Positions 43,226 through 51,448 are shown, counted from the first letter of the stretch. The stretch is DNA of 64,000 bases from Nocardia nova (GCF_002933465.1 NZ_PSZE01000034.1:1-64000); one strand, 5' to 3'. Made by a program: numbers and translations. The notes: generated from the sequence alone by a model not told the origin.

Positions 43226-43241
43226 CTTACTCTGGAGTAAG
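43226..43241. promoter_or_regulatory. Palindrome before the SDR gene (CTTACT-CTGG-AGTAAG)
   Basis: Perfect 6-bp arms lie 60 nt upstream of the SDR start. The core CTCTGGAGTA recurs at 42876-42885, next to the possible TetR remnant. Together they look like the operators of a repressor that has been lost or moved. Confidence 0.45.
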
Positions 43242-43301
43242 GTCGGGCGGTGAGGATGCGACGAGGCTCCTTCTCCCCAACGTAAACAGTGAGGTCTCCC
43301 C

Positions 43302-44177
43302 ATGGCGTGGAATCCCAGCGAGATCCCGGCGCAGCACGGACGCACGTTCGTGATCACCGGAGCCAACGGCGGTATCGGCAAGCACACCACCCGAGCACTG
43401 GCCGCCAAAGGGGCGACCGTGATCATGGCCTGCCGCAACACTACGACAGCACAGCAGGTCGCCGACGGTATCGAAGGCGACGTCCGAGTTTCGGCACTGG
43501 ATCTGGCCGATCTCGCCTCGATTCGCGAATTCGCCGAGCGCACCGGGGAATTCCATGTGCTGATCAATAACGCGGGGCTGATGAACATCCCCTTCTCGCG
43601 GACCAAGGACGGATTCGAAACCCAGTGGGGGGTCAATCACCTCGGTCACTTCGCGCTGACCGGACTGCTGCTGGACCGCATCGGCGACCGGGTGGTCAGT
43701 CTCGCCAGCATCGCGCACCGGCAGACGCCGAAGCTGTGGATCGACGACCTCAACTACGAGAACCGCCGCTATCAGCGCAACCTCGCCTACGCACAGTCGA
43801 AGTTGTCGAATCTGATGTTCGCACGCGAGCTGCAACGGCGCCTAGCCGAATCCGGATCCGCCAAGCGGTCCTATGCCGTCCATCCCGGCGTCTCGCCCAC
43901 CGATCTGTTCACCCGGACCGAAACCCCGCTCGACAAGGTCGCCAAGCCCTTCATCGCACTGGCCGGGCACTCCCCGCGCAAGGCCGCGGAGTCGAGCCTC
44001 TACGCGGCCACCGTGCCGGATGCCGATCCGAACACCTACTGGGGACCGACGCTGCTGTTCGGTTCCCGCGGTCCGGTGCGGCCGTCACCGTCGAGCGAGC
44101 TGTCGAAGAACACCGAGCTGCAGCGGCGGCTGTGGGAGGAATCCGAGCGGCTGACCGGCGTGACCTACAAATTCTGA
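43302..44177 (+). CDS. Retinol-dehydrogenase-like SDR oxidoreductase
   Basis: 291 residues. Classical SDR with TGANGGIGKHTTRALAAKGA, NNAGLMNIPF, the catalytic Ser in VSLASIAH and YAQSKLSNLMFARELQRRLA (Tyr-xxx-Lys), followed by HPGVSPTDL. The RSP-like CRN after beta-2 favours NADP(H). It acts on a hydrophobic alcohol or ketone; the substrate is unknown. A palindrome precedes it, and it is the last accessory gene before the conserved block. Confidence 0.88.
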   Translation: MAWNPSEIPAQHGRTFVITGANGGIGKHTTRALAAKGATVIMACRNTTTAQQVADGIEGDVRVSALDLADLASIREFAERTGEFHVLINNAGLMNIPFSRTKDGFETQWGVNHLGHFALTGLLLDRIGDRVVSLASIAHRQTPKLWIDDLNYENRRYQRNLAYAQSKLSNLMFARELQRRLAESGSAKRSYAVHPGVSPTDLFTRTETPLDKVAKPFIALAGHSPRKAAESSLYAATVPDADPNTYWGPTLLFGSRGPVRPSPSSELSKNTELQRRLWEESERLTGVTYKF

Positions 44178-44229
44178 CCAGCGCACCTCACACTACGGCC
44201 CGTGTAGTAGACCGGGTACCGTGGTAGGC

Positions 44230-44703
44230 GTGTCCGCTCCACATCGTCGCCCGGCTCTGATCATCTTGGTGGTCGTGGCCGCGCTGGCCTGCCTGGGGCT
44301 GGGCTGGTGGCAGTGGGGACGGTTCGAATCCTCATCCGGAACCGCGCAGAACCTCGGTTACGCACTGCAATGGCCGCTGTTCGCCGGATTCGTGGTCTTC
44401 GCCTATTTCCGGTTCGTGCGACTCGAACGCGATACCGCCGCCCAGCACACCGAGGCGACGGAGCCGGCCGAGTCATCGAACCCGGCCGAATCCGCGACTC
44501 CGGCTCGGCGGAAGACCAAACGCGCCGCTCCGCGCGAGATCCCGGCCGGCATCCTGCCCGAACGGCCGACCGCCGCCCGCGACGACGATCCGGTGCTGGC
44601 CGAATACAACAAATACCTTGCCGATCTGCACGCACAGGATGCGCGCGAGCGGATGCACGCCGTGGGGCTCGACGGCCCCGACACCGAGAGGAGAGCCGGT
44701 TGA
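44230..44703 (+). CDS. LprD-like membrane protein (Rv1343c homologue)
   Basis: 157 residues from the GTG at 44230 (a GTG at 44221 is possible). Two hydrophobic segments (LIILVVVAALACLGLGWW and LQWPLFAGFVVFAYFRFV) flank WGRFESSSGTAQNLGYA, the block shared with mycobacterial LprD. The rest is a cytoplasmic charged tail with an Arg/Lys-rich patch and LAEYNKYLADLHAQDAR. I see no good lipobox, so lipoprotein status is doubtful. Its stop overlaps the DUF3817 start, matching the M. tuberculosis pair Rv1343c-Rv1342c. Confidence 0.78.
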   Translation: MSAPHRRPALIILVVVAALACLGLGWWQWGRFESSSGTAQNLGYALQWPLFAGFVVFAYFRFVRLERDTAAQHTEATEPAESSNPAESATPARRKTKRAAPREIPAGILPERPTAARDDDPVLAEYNKYLADLHAQDARERMHAVGLDGPDTERRAG

Positions 44704-45107
44704 GCGCCGACCACCCCACCACCCCGGCCGCCACCACCACACCGGCTCCGGCCGGCACGCCCGCCCCCGCGGCCCGCGACACCGGCCGCATCCGGTCGGC
44801 GCTGACCCGCTACCGCGTGCTCGCCTACATCACCGGTGTCTGGCTGCTGCTGTTGTGCGCGGAGATGGTGTACAAGTACCTGCTGCTCGACGACAGCAGC
44901 AAGGCGCCGCACTGGCTGTTCTACATCGGCCAGATCCACGGCATCTTCTACATGCTGTACCTGGTGTTCACCATCGACCTGGGCATCAAGACGCGCTGGA
45001 AGCCGCTGACCTTGGTGATCACCGCGCTCGCCGGAACCATCCCGTTCCTGTCCTTCGTCTGCGAGCACTACCGCACCCGCCAGGTCCGGGCCGAGTTCTT
45101 GAGCTGA
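44700..45107 (+). CDS. DUF3817 membrane protein (Rv1342c homologue), TTG start
   Basis: 135 residues. The TTG at 44700-44702 overlaps the preceding TGA (TTGA) and has AGAGGAG about six bases upstream, so it is preferred although rare. A Thr/Pro/Ala-rich head is followed by three or four membrane segments: YITGVWLLLLCAEMVYKYLL, IGQIHGIFYMLYLVFTIDLG and LTLVITALAGTIPFLSFV, the DUF3817 pattern with the conserved His. The role is unknown; it is translationally coupled to the LprD-like gene. Confidence 0.8.
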   Translation: MSADHPTTPAATTTPAPAGTPAPAARDTGRIRSALTRYRVLAYITGVWLLLLCAEMVYKYLLLDDSSKAPHWLFYIGQIHGIFYMLYLVFTIDLGIKTRWKPLTLVITALAGTIPFLSFVCEHYRTRQVRAEFLS

Positions 45108-45196
45108 GCCGCCGCTCCGGGTCTTCAGGCCGGATTCAGGCGGTGGGCGGCTGGGTTCCCCTGCGCTGGGCAGTTGGGCCGGTAGGGTCGAGCGCC

Positions 45197-45805
45197 TCAG
45201 GACTCGGCGAGTGCCGCCAAGGCCGGGAGGAGCGCGCGTAGGGCTCGGCCGCGATGGGATGCGGCGTCCTTGTCCGCCGGTGTGAGCTGGGCCGCCGACA
45301 CCGATCCGCCGTCCGGAACGAACACGGGGTCGTAGCCGAAACCGCCGTCGCCGATCGGCTTTCGCGCGATCCTGCCCGGCCATTGGCCGAGGGTGACGAC
45401 CTCACGGCCGTCGGCGACGAAGGCGCAGGCCGAGACGAAGCGGGCACCGCGGCGTTCGTCGGGCACGTCTCCCAGCTGGGCGAGCAGCAGATCGTTGTTC
45501 GCGGCGTCGTCGCCGTGGCGGCCCGCCCAGCGCGCCGACAGCACGCCCGGCATACCGTTGAGAGCGTCGACCGCGAGGCCGGAATCGTCTGCCACACAAG
45601 GTAATCCGGTGGCCGCCGCGCCGTCGCGAGCCTTGGCGAGAGCGTTCTCCTCGAAGGTCGCACCCGTTTCGGGGGCCTCCGGGAACGGCGGCACCTCGTC
45701 CAGGCCGATGATCTCCAGACCCGCGACGCCCGCCTCGGCGAGGATGCGGCGCAATTCGCCGAGCTTCTTCGCGTTGCGACTGGCCACCAGTACCCGGCGC
45801 GCCAT
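45197..45805 (-). CDS. rdgB: XTP/dITP diphosphatase (HAM1/RdgB)
   Basis: 202 residues. It hydrolyses non-canonical purine triphosphates (dITP, XTP) to keep them out of DNA and RNA. Motifs: SRNAKKLGELRRIL, TFEENALAKARDGAAATGLP, the Mg-binding ADDSGLAVDALNGMPGVLSA, and GGFGYDPVFVPDG. Its ATG overlaps the rph stop (TAATG), so the two are coupled, in the order found in mycobacteria (Rv1340-Rv1341). Confidence 0.95.
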   Translation of the reverse strand: MARRVLVASRNAKKLGELRRILAEAGVAGLEIIGLDEVPPFPEAPETGATFEENALAKARDGAAATGLPCVADDSGLAVDALNGMPGVLSARWAGRHGDDAANNDLLLAQLGDVPDERRGARFVSACAFVADGREVVTLGQWPGRIARKPIGDGGFGYDPVFVPDGGSVSAAQLTPADKDAASHRGRALRALLPALAALAES

Positions 45806-46575
45806 TACTTCCTCTTCTCGCCCGGCTCGGGCAGATGTCCCGGATACGGCAACGCGAGCGCCTGCTTCTGGACCTCGAACAGCTGCTCACAGCCGGCCAG
45901 CGCGGAATCCAGCAGCTTGTCCAGGGTCGAGCGGGGGAAGGTGGCGCCCTCGCCGGTGCCCTGGATCTCGACCAGGGTGCCGGTGTCGGTCGCGACCACG
46001 TTCATATCGACCTCGGCGCGCGAATCCTCCTCGTACGGCAGGTCCAGGCGCACCCGCCCGTCCACCACACCGACGCTGACCGCGGCGATCATGCACGAGA
46101 TCGGCTGCGGGTCGGCCAGGCGGCCGGCGGCGCCCAGGTAGGTGATCGCATCCGACAGCGCCACGTAGGCACCGGTGATCGCCGCGGTGCGGGTGCCGCC
46201 GTCGGCCTGTAGGACATCGCAGTCGAGGGCGATGGTGTTCTCGCCGATCGCGGCCAGGTCGATGCACGCCCGCAGCGACCGGCCGACCAGACGGCTGATC
46301 TCCTGGGTGCGCCCGCCGACCTTCCCCTTCACCGACTCGCGCCCGCTGCGGGTGTGGGTGGCGGCCGGTAGCATCGCGTATTCGGCTGTGAGCCAGCCCA
46401 ATCCGGAGTCGCGTCGCCACGGAGGCACGCCCTCGGTGACGCTCGCGGTGCACATCACCCGCGTCTGACCGAATTCGACCAGTACCGAACCCGCCGGATG
46501 CGTGGTGAATCCCCGGGTGATCCTTACCTCGCGGAGTTCGTCGTCCGCTCTGCCATCGGCTCGTCTAGACACCAC
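45805..46575 (-). CDS. rph: Ribonuclease PH
   Basis: 256 residues, GTG start. Phosphorolytic 3'-5' exoribonuclease that trims tRNA 3' ends. Signature blocks: GSVLVEFGQTRVMCTASV, GWLTAEYAMLPAATHTRSGR, SLRACIDLAAIGENTIALDC and DVLQADGGTRTAAITGAYVA, with the phosphate-binding Arg in GGRTQEISRLVGRSLR. It is first in the rph-rdgB pair. An Rv1339-type phosphodiesterase lies 98 nt upstream in the same direction, so all may share a transcript. That gap contains two CCCCGGCGGGG runs able to form small hairpins. Confidence 0.95.
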   Translation of the reverse strand: MVSRRADGRADDELREVRITRGFTTHPAGSVLVEFGQTRVMCTASVTEGVPPWRRDSGLGWLTAEYAMLPAATHTRSGRESVKGKVGGRTQEISRLVGRSLRACIDLAAIGENTIALDCDVLQADGGTRTAAITGAYVALSDAITYLGAAGRLADPQPISCMIAAVSVGVVDGRVRLDLPYEEDSRAEVDMNVVATDTGTLVEIQGTGEGATFPRSTLDKLLDSALAGCEQLFEVQKQALALPYPGHLPEPGEKRK

Positions 46576-46673
46576 GCCAGCCTAAGGGATGGGTACGACG
46601 GCCCTCCCCCGGCGGGGCACAGAGCAACGGCCCCGGGTGCGACACAGCCCATCGGCCCCGGCGGGGTGCGTGC

Positions 46674-47438
46674 TCAGATGTCGATGACCTCGCCCGGCGA
46701 TACCGCGTGCACGGGCCCGCTGAACTGTTCCTTGGCCTCGGCGATGACGTCTTCGCGCGAGATCCACGGCGGTATGTGAGTGAGCAGCAGTTCGCCGACA
46801 CCCGCACGGGCGGCGATCATTCCGGCCTCGGTACCCGAAAGGTGAATTCCCGGTGGGCGATTGGCCGGATCGTGCGTCCACGAGGCTTCCGACAGCAGGA
46901 TGTCGGCGCCCTCCGCGAGTTCGAAAACAGCGGGGCACAACGCGGTGTCACCCGTGTAGACCAGGGTGCGGCCGGTGGCGGTGGTGATGCGCAGACCGTA
47001 GGACTCCGGCGGGTGGTACATCCGGCGGGCGACCACCGTGTGGCCGGGACCGAAGCGCACCTCGGCGCCCTCCTCCCAGGGGCGCATATCGATCACATCG
47101 GACCAGTCGTCACATTCGCCGCCGATCTCGGCCGAGGCGTTGCCGATCCGCAGCGCCGAATCCGACGGGCCCTGCACGATGGCCTTCCCGGTCGGCGGGT
47201 GCGGGTGATACCGCCGCCACACCAGCAATCCGGGCAGGTCCAGGCAGTGATCGGCGTGCAGGTGGGTGAGGAAGATGTCGACCTCACCGGGATCCAGGTG
47301 GCGCTGCAACGCACCCAGCACGCCGGGACCGAAATCGAGCACGGTGGGCGTCATCTCCGGACCGGTCAGCAAATAGCCCGACGCAGGGGAATCCGGGCCG
47401 GACACACTGCCCGAACACCCGAGGACGGTGAGTCGCAT
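46674..47438 (-). CDS. MBL-fold cyclic-nucleotide phosphodiesterase (Rv1339 type)
   Basis: 254 residues from the ATG at 47436-47438 behind GGGGAA. Metallo-beta-lactamase fold: TVLGCSGSVSGPDSPASGYL, FLTHLHADHCLDLPGLLVWR (HxHxDH), TLVYTGDTALCP and ELLLTHIPPW. Gene order makes it the counterpart of M. tuberculosis Rv1339, reported as an atypical class II cAMP phosphodiesterase. It would lower cytoplasmic cAMP. In mycobacteria murI comes next; here the next gene, 68 nt away, is the rhomboid protease. Confidence 0.87.
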   Translation of the reverse strand: MRLTVLGCSGSVSGPDSPASGYLLTGPEMTPTVLDFGPGVLGALQRHLDPGEVDIFLTHLHADHCLDLPGLLVWRRYHPHPPTGKAIVQGPSDSALRIGNASAEIGGECDDWSDVIDMRPWEEGAEVRFGPGHTVVARRMYHPPESYGLRITTATGRTLVYTGDTALCPAVFELAEGADILLSEASWTHDPANRPPGIHLSGTEAGMIAARAGVGELLLTHIPPWISREDVIAEAKEQFSGPVHAVSPGEVIDI

Positions 47439-47506
47439 TTCCCCATGCTGCCACGCTGCATTCTCACTCAACTGGGGATCCCCCAAATCGCCGGGCGGGT
47501 CCGCGG

Positions 47507-48277
47507 TCACCCCGACGATGCGAGGCGGCCGGCACTCTCCCCGCGACGATGACGACGTTCACTCGATGAGAGTACCCAGCCGGCCAGTAGTCCACCCATC
47601 GCACCGAAAAGATGCCCTTGCCAAGAGATTCCGGGCTGGCCGGGCAGCACACCCCACAGAATCGAGCCGTAGAGCAGACCCACGACGACACCCACGAGGA
47701 TCTGCCCCAGGTTGCGGGTGAACAGGCCGCGCGAGATCAGATAGGTGAGCCAGCCGAACACCAGGACCGAGGCGCCGATATGCACCGAACCGCTCGCCCC
47801 GGTGAGCCAGGTGCCGATCCCCGCCACGACCCAGACGATGGCGGTCGCGGCCAGACCGCGACCGATCCCGGTGAGCAGCGTCAGCAGTCCGAGCACGATC
47901 ACCGGCAGGGTGTTGCCGATCAGATGCGCCCAGTTCGCGTGCAGCACGGGGGCGAAGACGATGCCCTCCAGACCCGCGGCCGTCCGGGGCCGCACCCCCG
48001 CACCGTCGAGGTCGTGATGCGAGACGGTGTCGACCCCCTCGACCGCGTACAGCAGCGCGACGAAGCTGAGGGTCATCGCAATTGCCCGCTGCCACAACAA
48101 CTTCAGCGCGGCGGTACGCCCGGACTCGGATACCGGCGTATCGGGAACGGGCCGCGACGGCGGAAATTGCGAACCGGACGGTACGGAACCGGCGGGCGTT
48201 CCCGCGGACTTCTGCAGCTCGGCCCGCAGCGCGGCAATCCGATCCGGGTCGAAGGACGAACCCATCTGCTCGGCCAC
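47507..48277 (-). CDS. Rhomboid-family intramembrane serine protease (Rv1337 type)
   Basis: 256 residues from the GTG at 48275-48277, eight bases after GAGGAGG; the GTG and ATG at 48286 and 48283 are too close to that site. A disordered Ser/Pro-rich head of 50 residues precedes six membrane helices. The catalytic Ser is in SGSVHIGASVLVFGWLTYLI and the His in ISWQGHLFGAMGGLLAG; the oxyanion His/Asn lies in LHANWAHLIGNTLP. It cleaves membrane proteins within the bilayer. The substrate is unknown. It lies 97 nt downstream of cysM. Confidence 0.88.
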   Translation of the reverse strand: MAEQMGSSFDPDRIAALRAELQKSAGTPAGSVPSGSQFPPSRPVPDTPVSESGRTAALKLLWQRAIAMTLSFVALLYAVEGVDTVSHHDLDGAGVRPRTAAGLEGIVFAPVLHANWAHLIGNTLPVIVLGLLTLLTGIGRGLAATAIVWVVAGIGTWLTGASGSVHIGASVLVFGWLTYLISRGLFTRNLGQILVGVVVGLLYGSILWGVLPGQPGISWQGHLFGAMGGLLAGWVLSSSERRHRRGESAGRLASSG

Positions 48278-48382
48278 CGCCATCACCTCCTCGCGAGACC
48301 GGCCGTCCGGTCGCTCGCCCTCAACGGTACCGCCGCGGCGAGAAACCGGACTCGGACCGGCGATTCGGCCGGTCCACCGGAG

Positions 48383-49345
48383 TTACGCCCAGAGTTGGCC
48401 TTCGAGCCGTTCCTCGGCTTCCTCGAGCGTGCCGTCGTACGCGCCGGTCGACAGGTATTTCCATCCGCCGTCGGCCACCACGAACGCGATATCGGCCCGC
48501 TTGCCCGCGCGCAGCGCCTTGTTGCCCACACCGAGGGCGGCGTGCAGGATCGCACCGGTGGAGATGCCGGCGAAGATGCCCTCCTCCAGTACCAGCTCCC
48601 GGGTGCGCCGCACCGCGTCGTAGGGCCCGACGGAGAACCGCGAGGTCAGCACCGATTCGTCGTAGAGCTCCGGAATGAAGCCCTCATCGATGTTGCGCAA
48701 GCCGTAGACCAGTTCGCCGTAGCGCGGCTCGGCGGCCACGATATCGATCTCCGCGACGTTTTCGCGCAGGTAACGGCCGGTTCCCATCAGGGTCCCGGTA
48801 GTGCCCAGACCGGCGACGAAATGGGTGATCTCCGGAAGGTCCGCCAGGATCTCCGGGCCAGTGCCCTGATAGTGCGCGTCGGCGTTGGCCGGATTGCCGT
48901 ACTGGTACAGCATCACCCAGTCGGGATGTTCGGCGGCGATCTGCTTGGCCTTCGCGACGGCTTGGTTGGACCCACCGGCGGCCGGCGAGTCGATGATTTC
49001 GGCACCGAACATGGTCAGCAGCTGCCGCCGCTCGACCGAGGTGTTCTCCGGCATCACACAGACCAGGCGATAGCCCTTGAGCTTGGCCGCCATGGCCAGC
49101 GAGATGCCGGTATTGCCACTGGTCGGCTCCAGAATCGTGCAGCCGGGCCGCAGGGTGCCGTCGGCCTCGGCCTGTTCGATCATGCGCAGGGCAGGGCGGT
49201 CCTTGATCGACCCGGTCGGGTTGCGGTCCTCGAGTTTGGCCCACAGCCGGACGTGGTCGTCACCGTCCCATTTGGGCGAGAGCGTCCGCAGACCCACCAG
49301 CGGGGTGTTGCCGAGGGTCTCGATCAGCGATTCGTAGCGTGCCAC
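48383..49345 (-). CDS. cysM: CysO-dependent cysteine synthase CysM
   Basis: 320 residues, GTG start. Fold-type II PLP enzyme of the O-phosphoserine sulfhydrylase type: DRNPTGSIKDRPALRMIEQA with the Schiff-base Lys, EPTSGNTGISLAMAAKLKGY, and GLGTTGTLMGTGRYLRE for phosphate binding. It closely matches M. tuberculosis CysM, which uses O-phosphoserine and the thiocarboxylate of CysO instead of free sulfide. It follows cysO by 5 nt, and mec is upstream, so the whole pathway is one operon. Confidence 0.95.
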   Translation of the reverse strand: MARYESLIETLGNTPLVGLRTLSPKWDGDDHVRLWAKLEDRNPTGSIKDRPALRMIEQAEADGTLRPGCTILEPTSGNTGISLAMAAKLKGYRLVCVMPENTSVERRQLLTMFGAEIIDSPAAGGSNQAVAKAKQIAAEHPDWVMLYQYGNPANADAHYQGTGPEILADLPEITHFVAGLGTTGTLMGTGRYLRENVAEIDIVAAEPRYGELVYGLRNIDEGFIPELYDESVLTSRFSVGPYDAVRRTRELVLEEGIFAGISTGAILHAALGVGNKALRAGKRADIAFVVADGGWKYLSTGAYDGTLEEAEERLEGQLWA

Positions 49346-49350
49346 GGAAA

Positions 49351-49716
49351 TCAGCGGCCGAGCGCGCCGCCGGCGACGGTGCTGTCCAGGCCGCCTCCGG
49401 CGACGGTGCTGTCCAGGCCGCCTCCGGCGACGGTGCTGTCCAGGCCGCCTCCGGCGACGGCAGGAAGAATGGTCACCGATCCGTTGGCCGGAACCTCGGC
49501 CTCCAGCCCACCGGCGAAGCGAACGTCCTCGTCGTCGACGTAGATGTTGACGTAGCGGTTGAGCTTGCCGTCGGACAGCAGGCGCTGTTCGAGTCCGGGG
49601 TAGTTGGCCTCGAGGTCGCCGATCACCTCGGCGAGGGTGGAACCGGTCGCCTGGACCCGCTTCTCACCTCCGGTGAGGGTGCGCATGATGGTCGGGATGG
49701 ACACGGTTACCGACAT
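49351..49716 (-). CDS. cysO: Sulfur-carrier protein CysO with a repeated diglycine tail
   Basis: 121 residues, ubiquitin/MoaD fold. Residues 1-90 match CysO (VTVSIPTIMRTLTGG, KLNRYVNIYVDDEDVRFAGG, SVTILPAVAGG). In M. tuberculosis the protein ends at AVAGG, whose last Gly is thiocarboxylated. Here 31 extra residues follow: GLDSTVAGG three times, then ALGR. Diglycines are at 89-90, 98-99, 107-108 and 116-117. A free C-terminal Gly can only arise after proteolysis, plausibly by the adjacent JAMM enzyme Mec. Extended carriers cleaved by JAMM proteases are known, but a repeated tail like this is new to me. Confidence 0.93.
   Translation of the reverse strand: MSVTVSIPTIMRTLTGGEKRVQATGSTLAEVIGDLEANYPGLEQRLLSDGKLNRYVNIYVDDEDVRFAGGLEAEVPANGSVTILPAVAGGGLDSTVAGGGLDSTVAGGGLDSTVAGGALGR
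49375..49455. repeat. Three perfect 27-bp tandem repeats in the 3' end of cysO
   Basis: Units 49375-49401, 49402-49428 and 49429-49455 are identical. Each encodes nine residues in frame (a VAGG-containing unit), so copy-number change would leave the reading frame intact. The flanks (49367-49374 and from 49456) are imperfect partial copies. Slipped-strand replication is the likely origin. Confidence 0.97.
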
Positions 49717-49763
49717 GGGTGCTCCTGTTTCTTCTGGTCGCCTGGTTCGCGGACGCGTCGGGC

Positions 49764-50186
49764 TCAGGCCCGGGGGTATTCGGTCACGATCTTCACCGGC
49801 TCCTCGGTGACCACACCGTCGAGGATCCGGTAGCTGCGCAGTTCGTGCTCGTGCGGGTCACGGGTGGACACCAGCACGTAGTGAGCGTTCGGCTCGGACG
49901 CGTACGAGATGTCCGTACGGCTGGGATAGGCCTCCGTGGCGGTGTGCGAGTGGTAGATCACCACCGGCTCCTCGTCGCGGTCGTCCATCTCCCGCCAGAC
50001 CCGCAGCTGTTCGCCGGAGTCGAACCGGTAGAAGGTAGGCGAGCGCTCGGCGTTGATCATCGCCACGAATCGCTCGGGACGGTCGGAGCCCTCGGCGCCG
50101 GCGATCACACCGCAGGCCTCGTCGGGATGATCGGCGCGGGCGTGCGCCACCATCGCATCCACGAGATCGGCCCTGATCACCAGCAC
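49764..50186 (-). CDS. mec: [CysO]-cysteine peptidase Mec (JAMM metalloprotease)
   Basis: 140 residues from the GTG at 50184-50186, eight bases after GGAAGGA; the long upstream frame looks non-coding. JAMM/MPN+ zinc site: Glu in HPDEACGVIAG and HSHTATEAYPSRTD (HxHx7SxxD). In M. tuberculosis Mec removes cysteine from the CysO C-terminus after CysM has joined them. In this genome it may also trim the extended CysO tail. It is 47 nt upstream of cysO in the mec-cysO-cysM operon. Confidence 0.93.
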   Translation of the reverse strand: MLVIRADLVDAMVAHARADHPDEACGVIAGAEGSDRPERFVAMINAERSPTFYRFDSGEQLRVWREMDDRDEEPVVIYHSHTATEAYPSRTDISYASEPNAHYVLVSTRDPHEHELRSYRILDGVVTEEPVKIVTEYPRA

Positions 50187-50349
50187 AGTTCGAATCCTTC
50201 CGCTCACCGCACGACGCGCCCGGCCCGCACGGGCCGTATCGCTGCCGTCAACGGCCGAGGATATTCGGCTATTCCCACCCACCGCGCGGCCGGGCCTGAT
50301 ATAGCGCCTCGGACGGCGACGGAAGACCTCGGCCGGTGCCGGACACCAC

Positions 50350-51408
50350 TCAGCCGAACAACTCGCGGTAGGTCGGAATACCCGCCACCGGGCTAGCCCG
50401 CAAGATCGCGTCCACGATCGCCCGCTCCACACAGACCGCGGCCGCGGTGCACAGTTCGTCGAGCAGCGGCAGATCCGCCGGAAACGCGGGTGGCAGTGCG
50501 ATATTCGATTCCGTGGTCACCGTGCCGGTGGCAAGCGCGAACAGCGTGTCGCCGTCGAGCGGGGAATGGGCGGGGCGGATCGCGCGCGCCAGCCCGTCGT
50601 GCGCGGTGACGGCGAGGCGACGGCATCCCGCCGGATCCAGCGCGGCATCGGTGGCCACCACACCGATGGTGGTGTTGAGCACCGTTCCCTTCACCGGTAG
50701 GGCATTGGCGCGGGCCAGCGCTTCGGCGGTGGCGGGTGCCAGACCGAAATGCTCCGGTCCGTCGGTACCGGCTCCCCACGGCAGACCGGTACGCGGATCG
50801 AATACCGAGCCGACCGGATTGGCGACCACCAACGCCCCGACGGTGTGACCGTCGGCCGGGCCCGCGGTGAAATGCACACTGGCCGTGCCGATTCCGCCTT
50901 TGAGGGAGCCGGCGCGCGCGCCGGTACCGGCGCCCACACTGCCGCGCTCGAACACCGCACTCGCCGATTCCGTTGCGCGATAACCGAATTCCGCGGTCGG
51001 CCGGATATCCCACGCTCCCACCGGGAGATCGAAGATCACCGCGCCCGGCACGATCGGCACCACCCGGGAGGGATCGGCCGGATCCATCGGAATGCCCTCG
51101 CCGTCCTCCTCCAGCCGGCGCATCACCCCGTCGGCGGCCGCCAGCCCGTAGGCGCTGCCGCCGGTGAGCAGCACCGCATGCACCTGCCGCACCGTCTGTC
51201 CGGGATCGAGCAGATCGGTCTCGCGGGTACCCGGTCCCCCGCCGCGCACGTCGACCGAGGCGGTGGCGCCGCCCGGCACGCGCACCACGGTGCAGCCAGT
51301 CGCGGCGCCGGAACCCGGAGTCGCGTCCGGATCGAGTTCGTGATGATGGCCGACGAGCACACCTGCCACATCGGTGATCGCATCGCGTTGACCCGGCACC
51401 GAAGTCAC
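50350..51408 (-). CDS. P1/S58-family peptidase (DmpA-like), Rv1333 type
   Basis: 352 residues; the GTG at 51406-51408 is preferred for AGGAGG just upstream over the ATG at 51432. Family blocks: ITDVAGVLVGHH, LLTGGSAYGLAAADGVMR, GVGAGTGA-like VGAGTGARAGSLKGGIG and VLNTTIGVVATDAALD. The Asn-Thr bond in this last block is the autocleavage site; the new N-terminal Thr acts as nucleophile. Members cleave N-terminal residues from peptides or beta-peptides. The position between mec and DUF2017 is conserved in mycobacteria. Confidence 0.87.
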   Translation of the reverse strand: MTSVPGQRDAITDVAGVLVGHHHELDPDATPGSGAATGCTVVRVPGGATASVDVRGGGPGTRETDLLDPGQTVRQVHAVLLTGGSAYGLAAADGVMRRLEEDGEGIPMDPADPSRVVPIVPGAVIFDLPVGAWDIRPTAEFGYRATESASAVFERGSVGAGTGARAGSLKGGIGTASVHFTAGPADGHTVGALVVANPVGSVFDPRTGLPWGAGTDGPEHFGLAPATAEALARANALPVKGTVLNTTIGVVATDAALDPAGCRRLAVTAHDGLARAIRPAHSPLDGDTLFALATGTVTTESNIALPPAFPADLPLLDELCTAAAVCVERAIVDAILRASPVAGIPTYRELFG

Positions 51409-51448
51409 ATGTCCTCCTGCAGAGGTCGGCATCCGCGCGAGAGCGGAA

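Noticed and set aside
46605..46670. Two CCCCGGCGGGG runs between rph and the phosphodiesterase gene
   Set aside because: Short GC runs are frequent at this composition; no tail or clear stem beyond 4-5 pairs.
47612..49543. 643-codon plus-strand frame across rhomboid, cysM and cysO
   Set aside because: Antisense to three well-identified genes; its repeated SRPPPATVL stretch is the other strand of the cysO 27-bp repeat.
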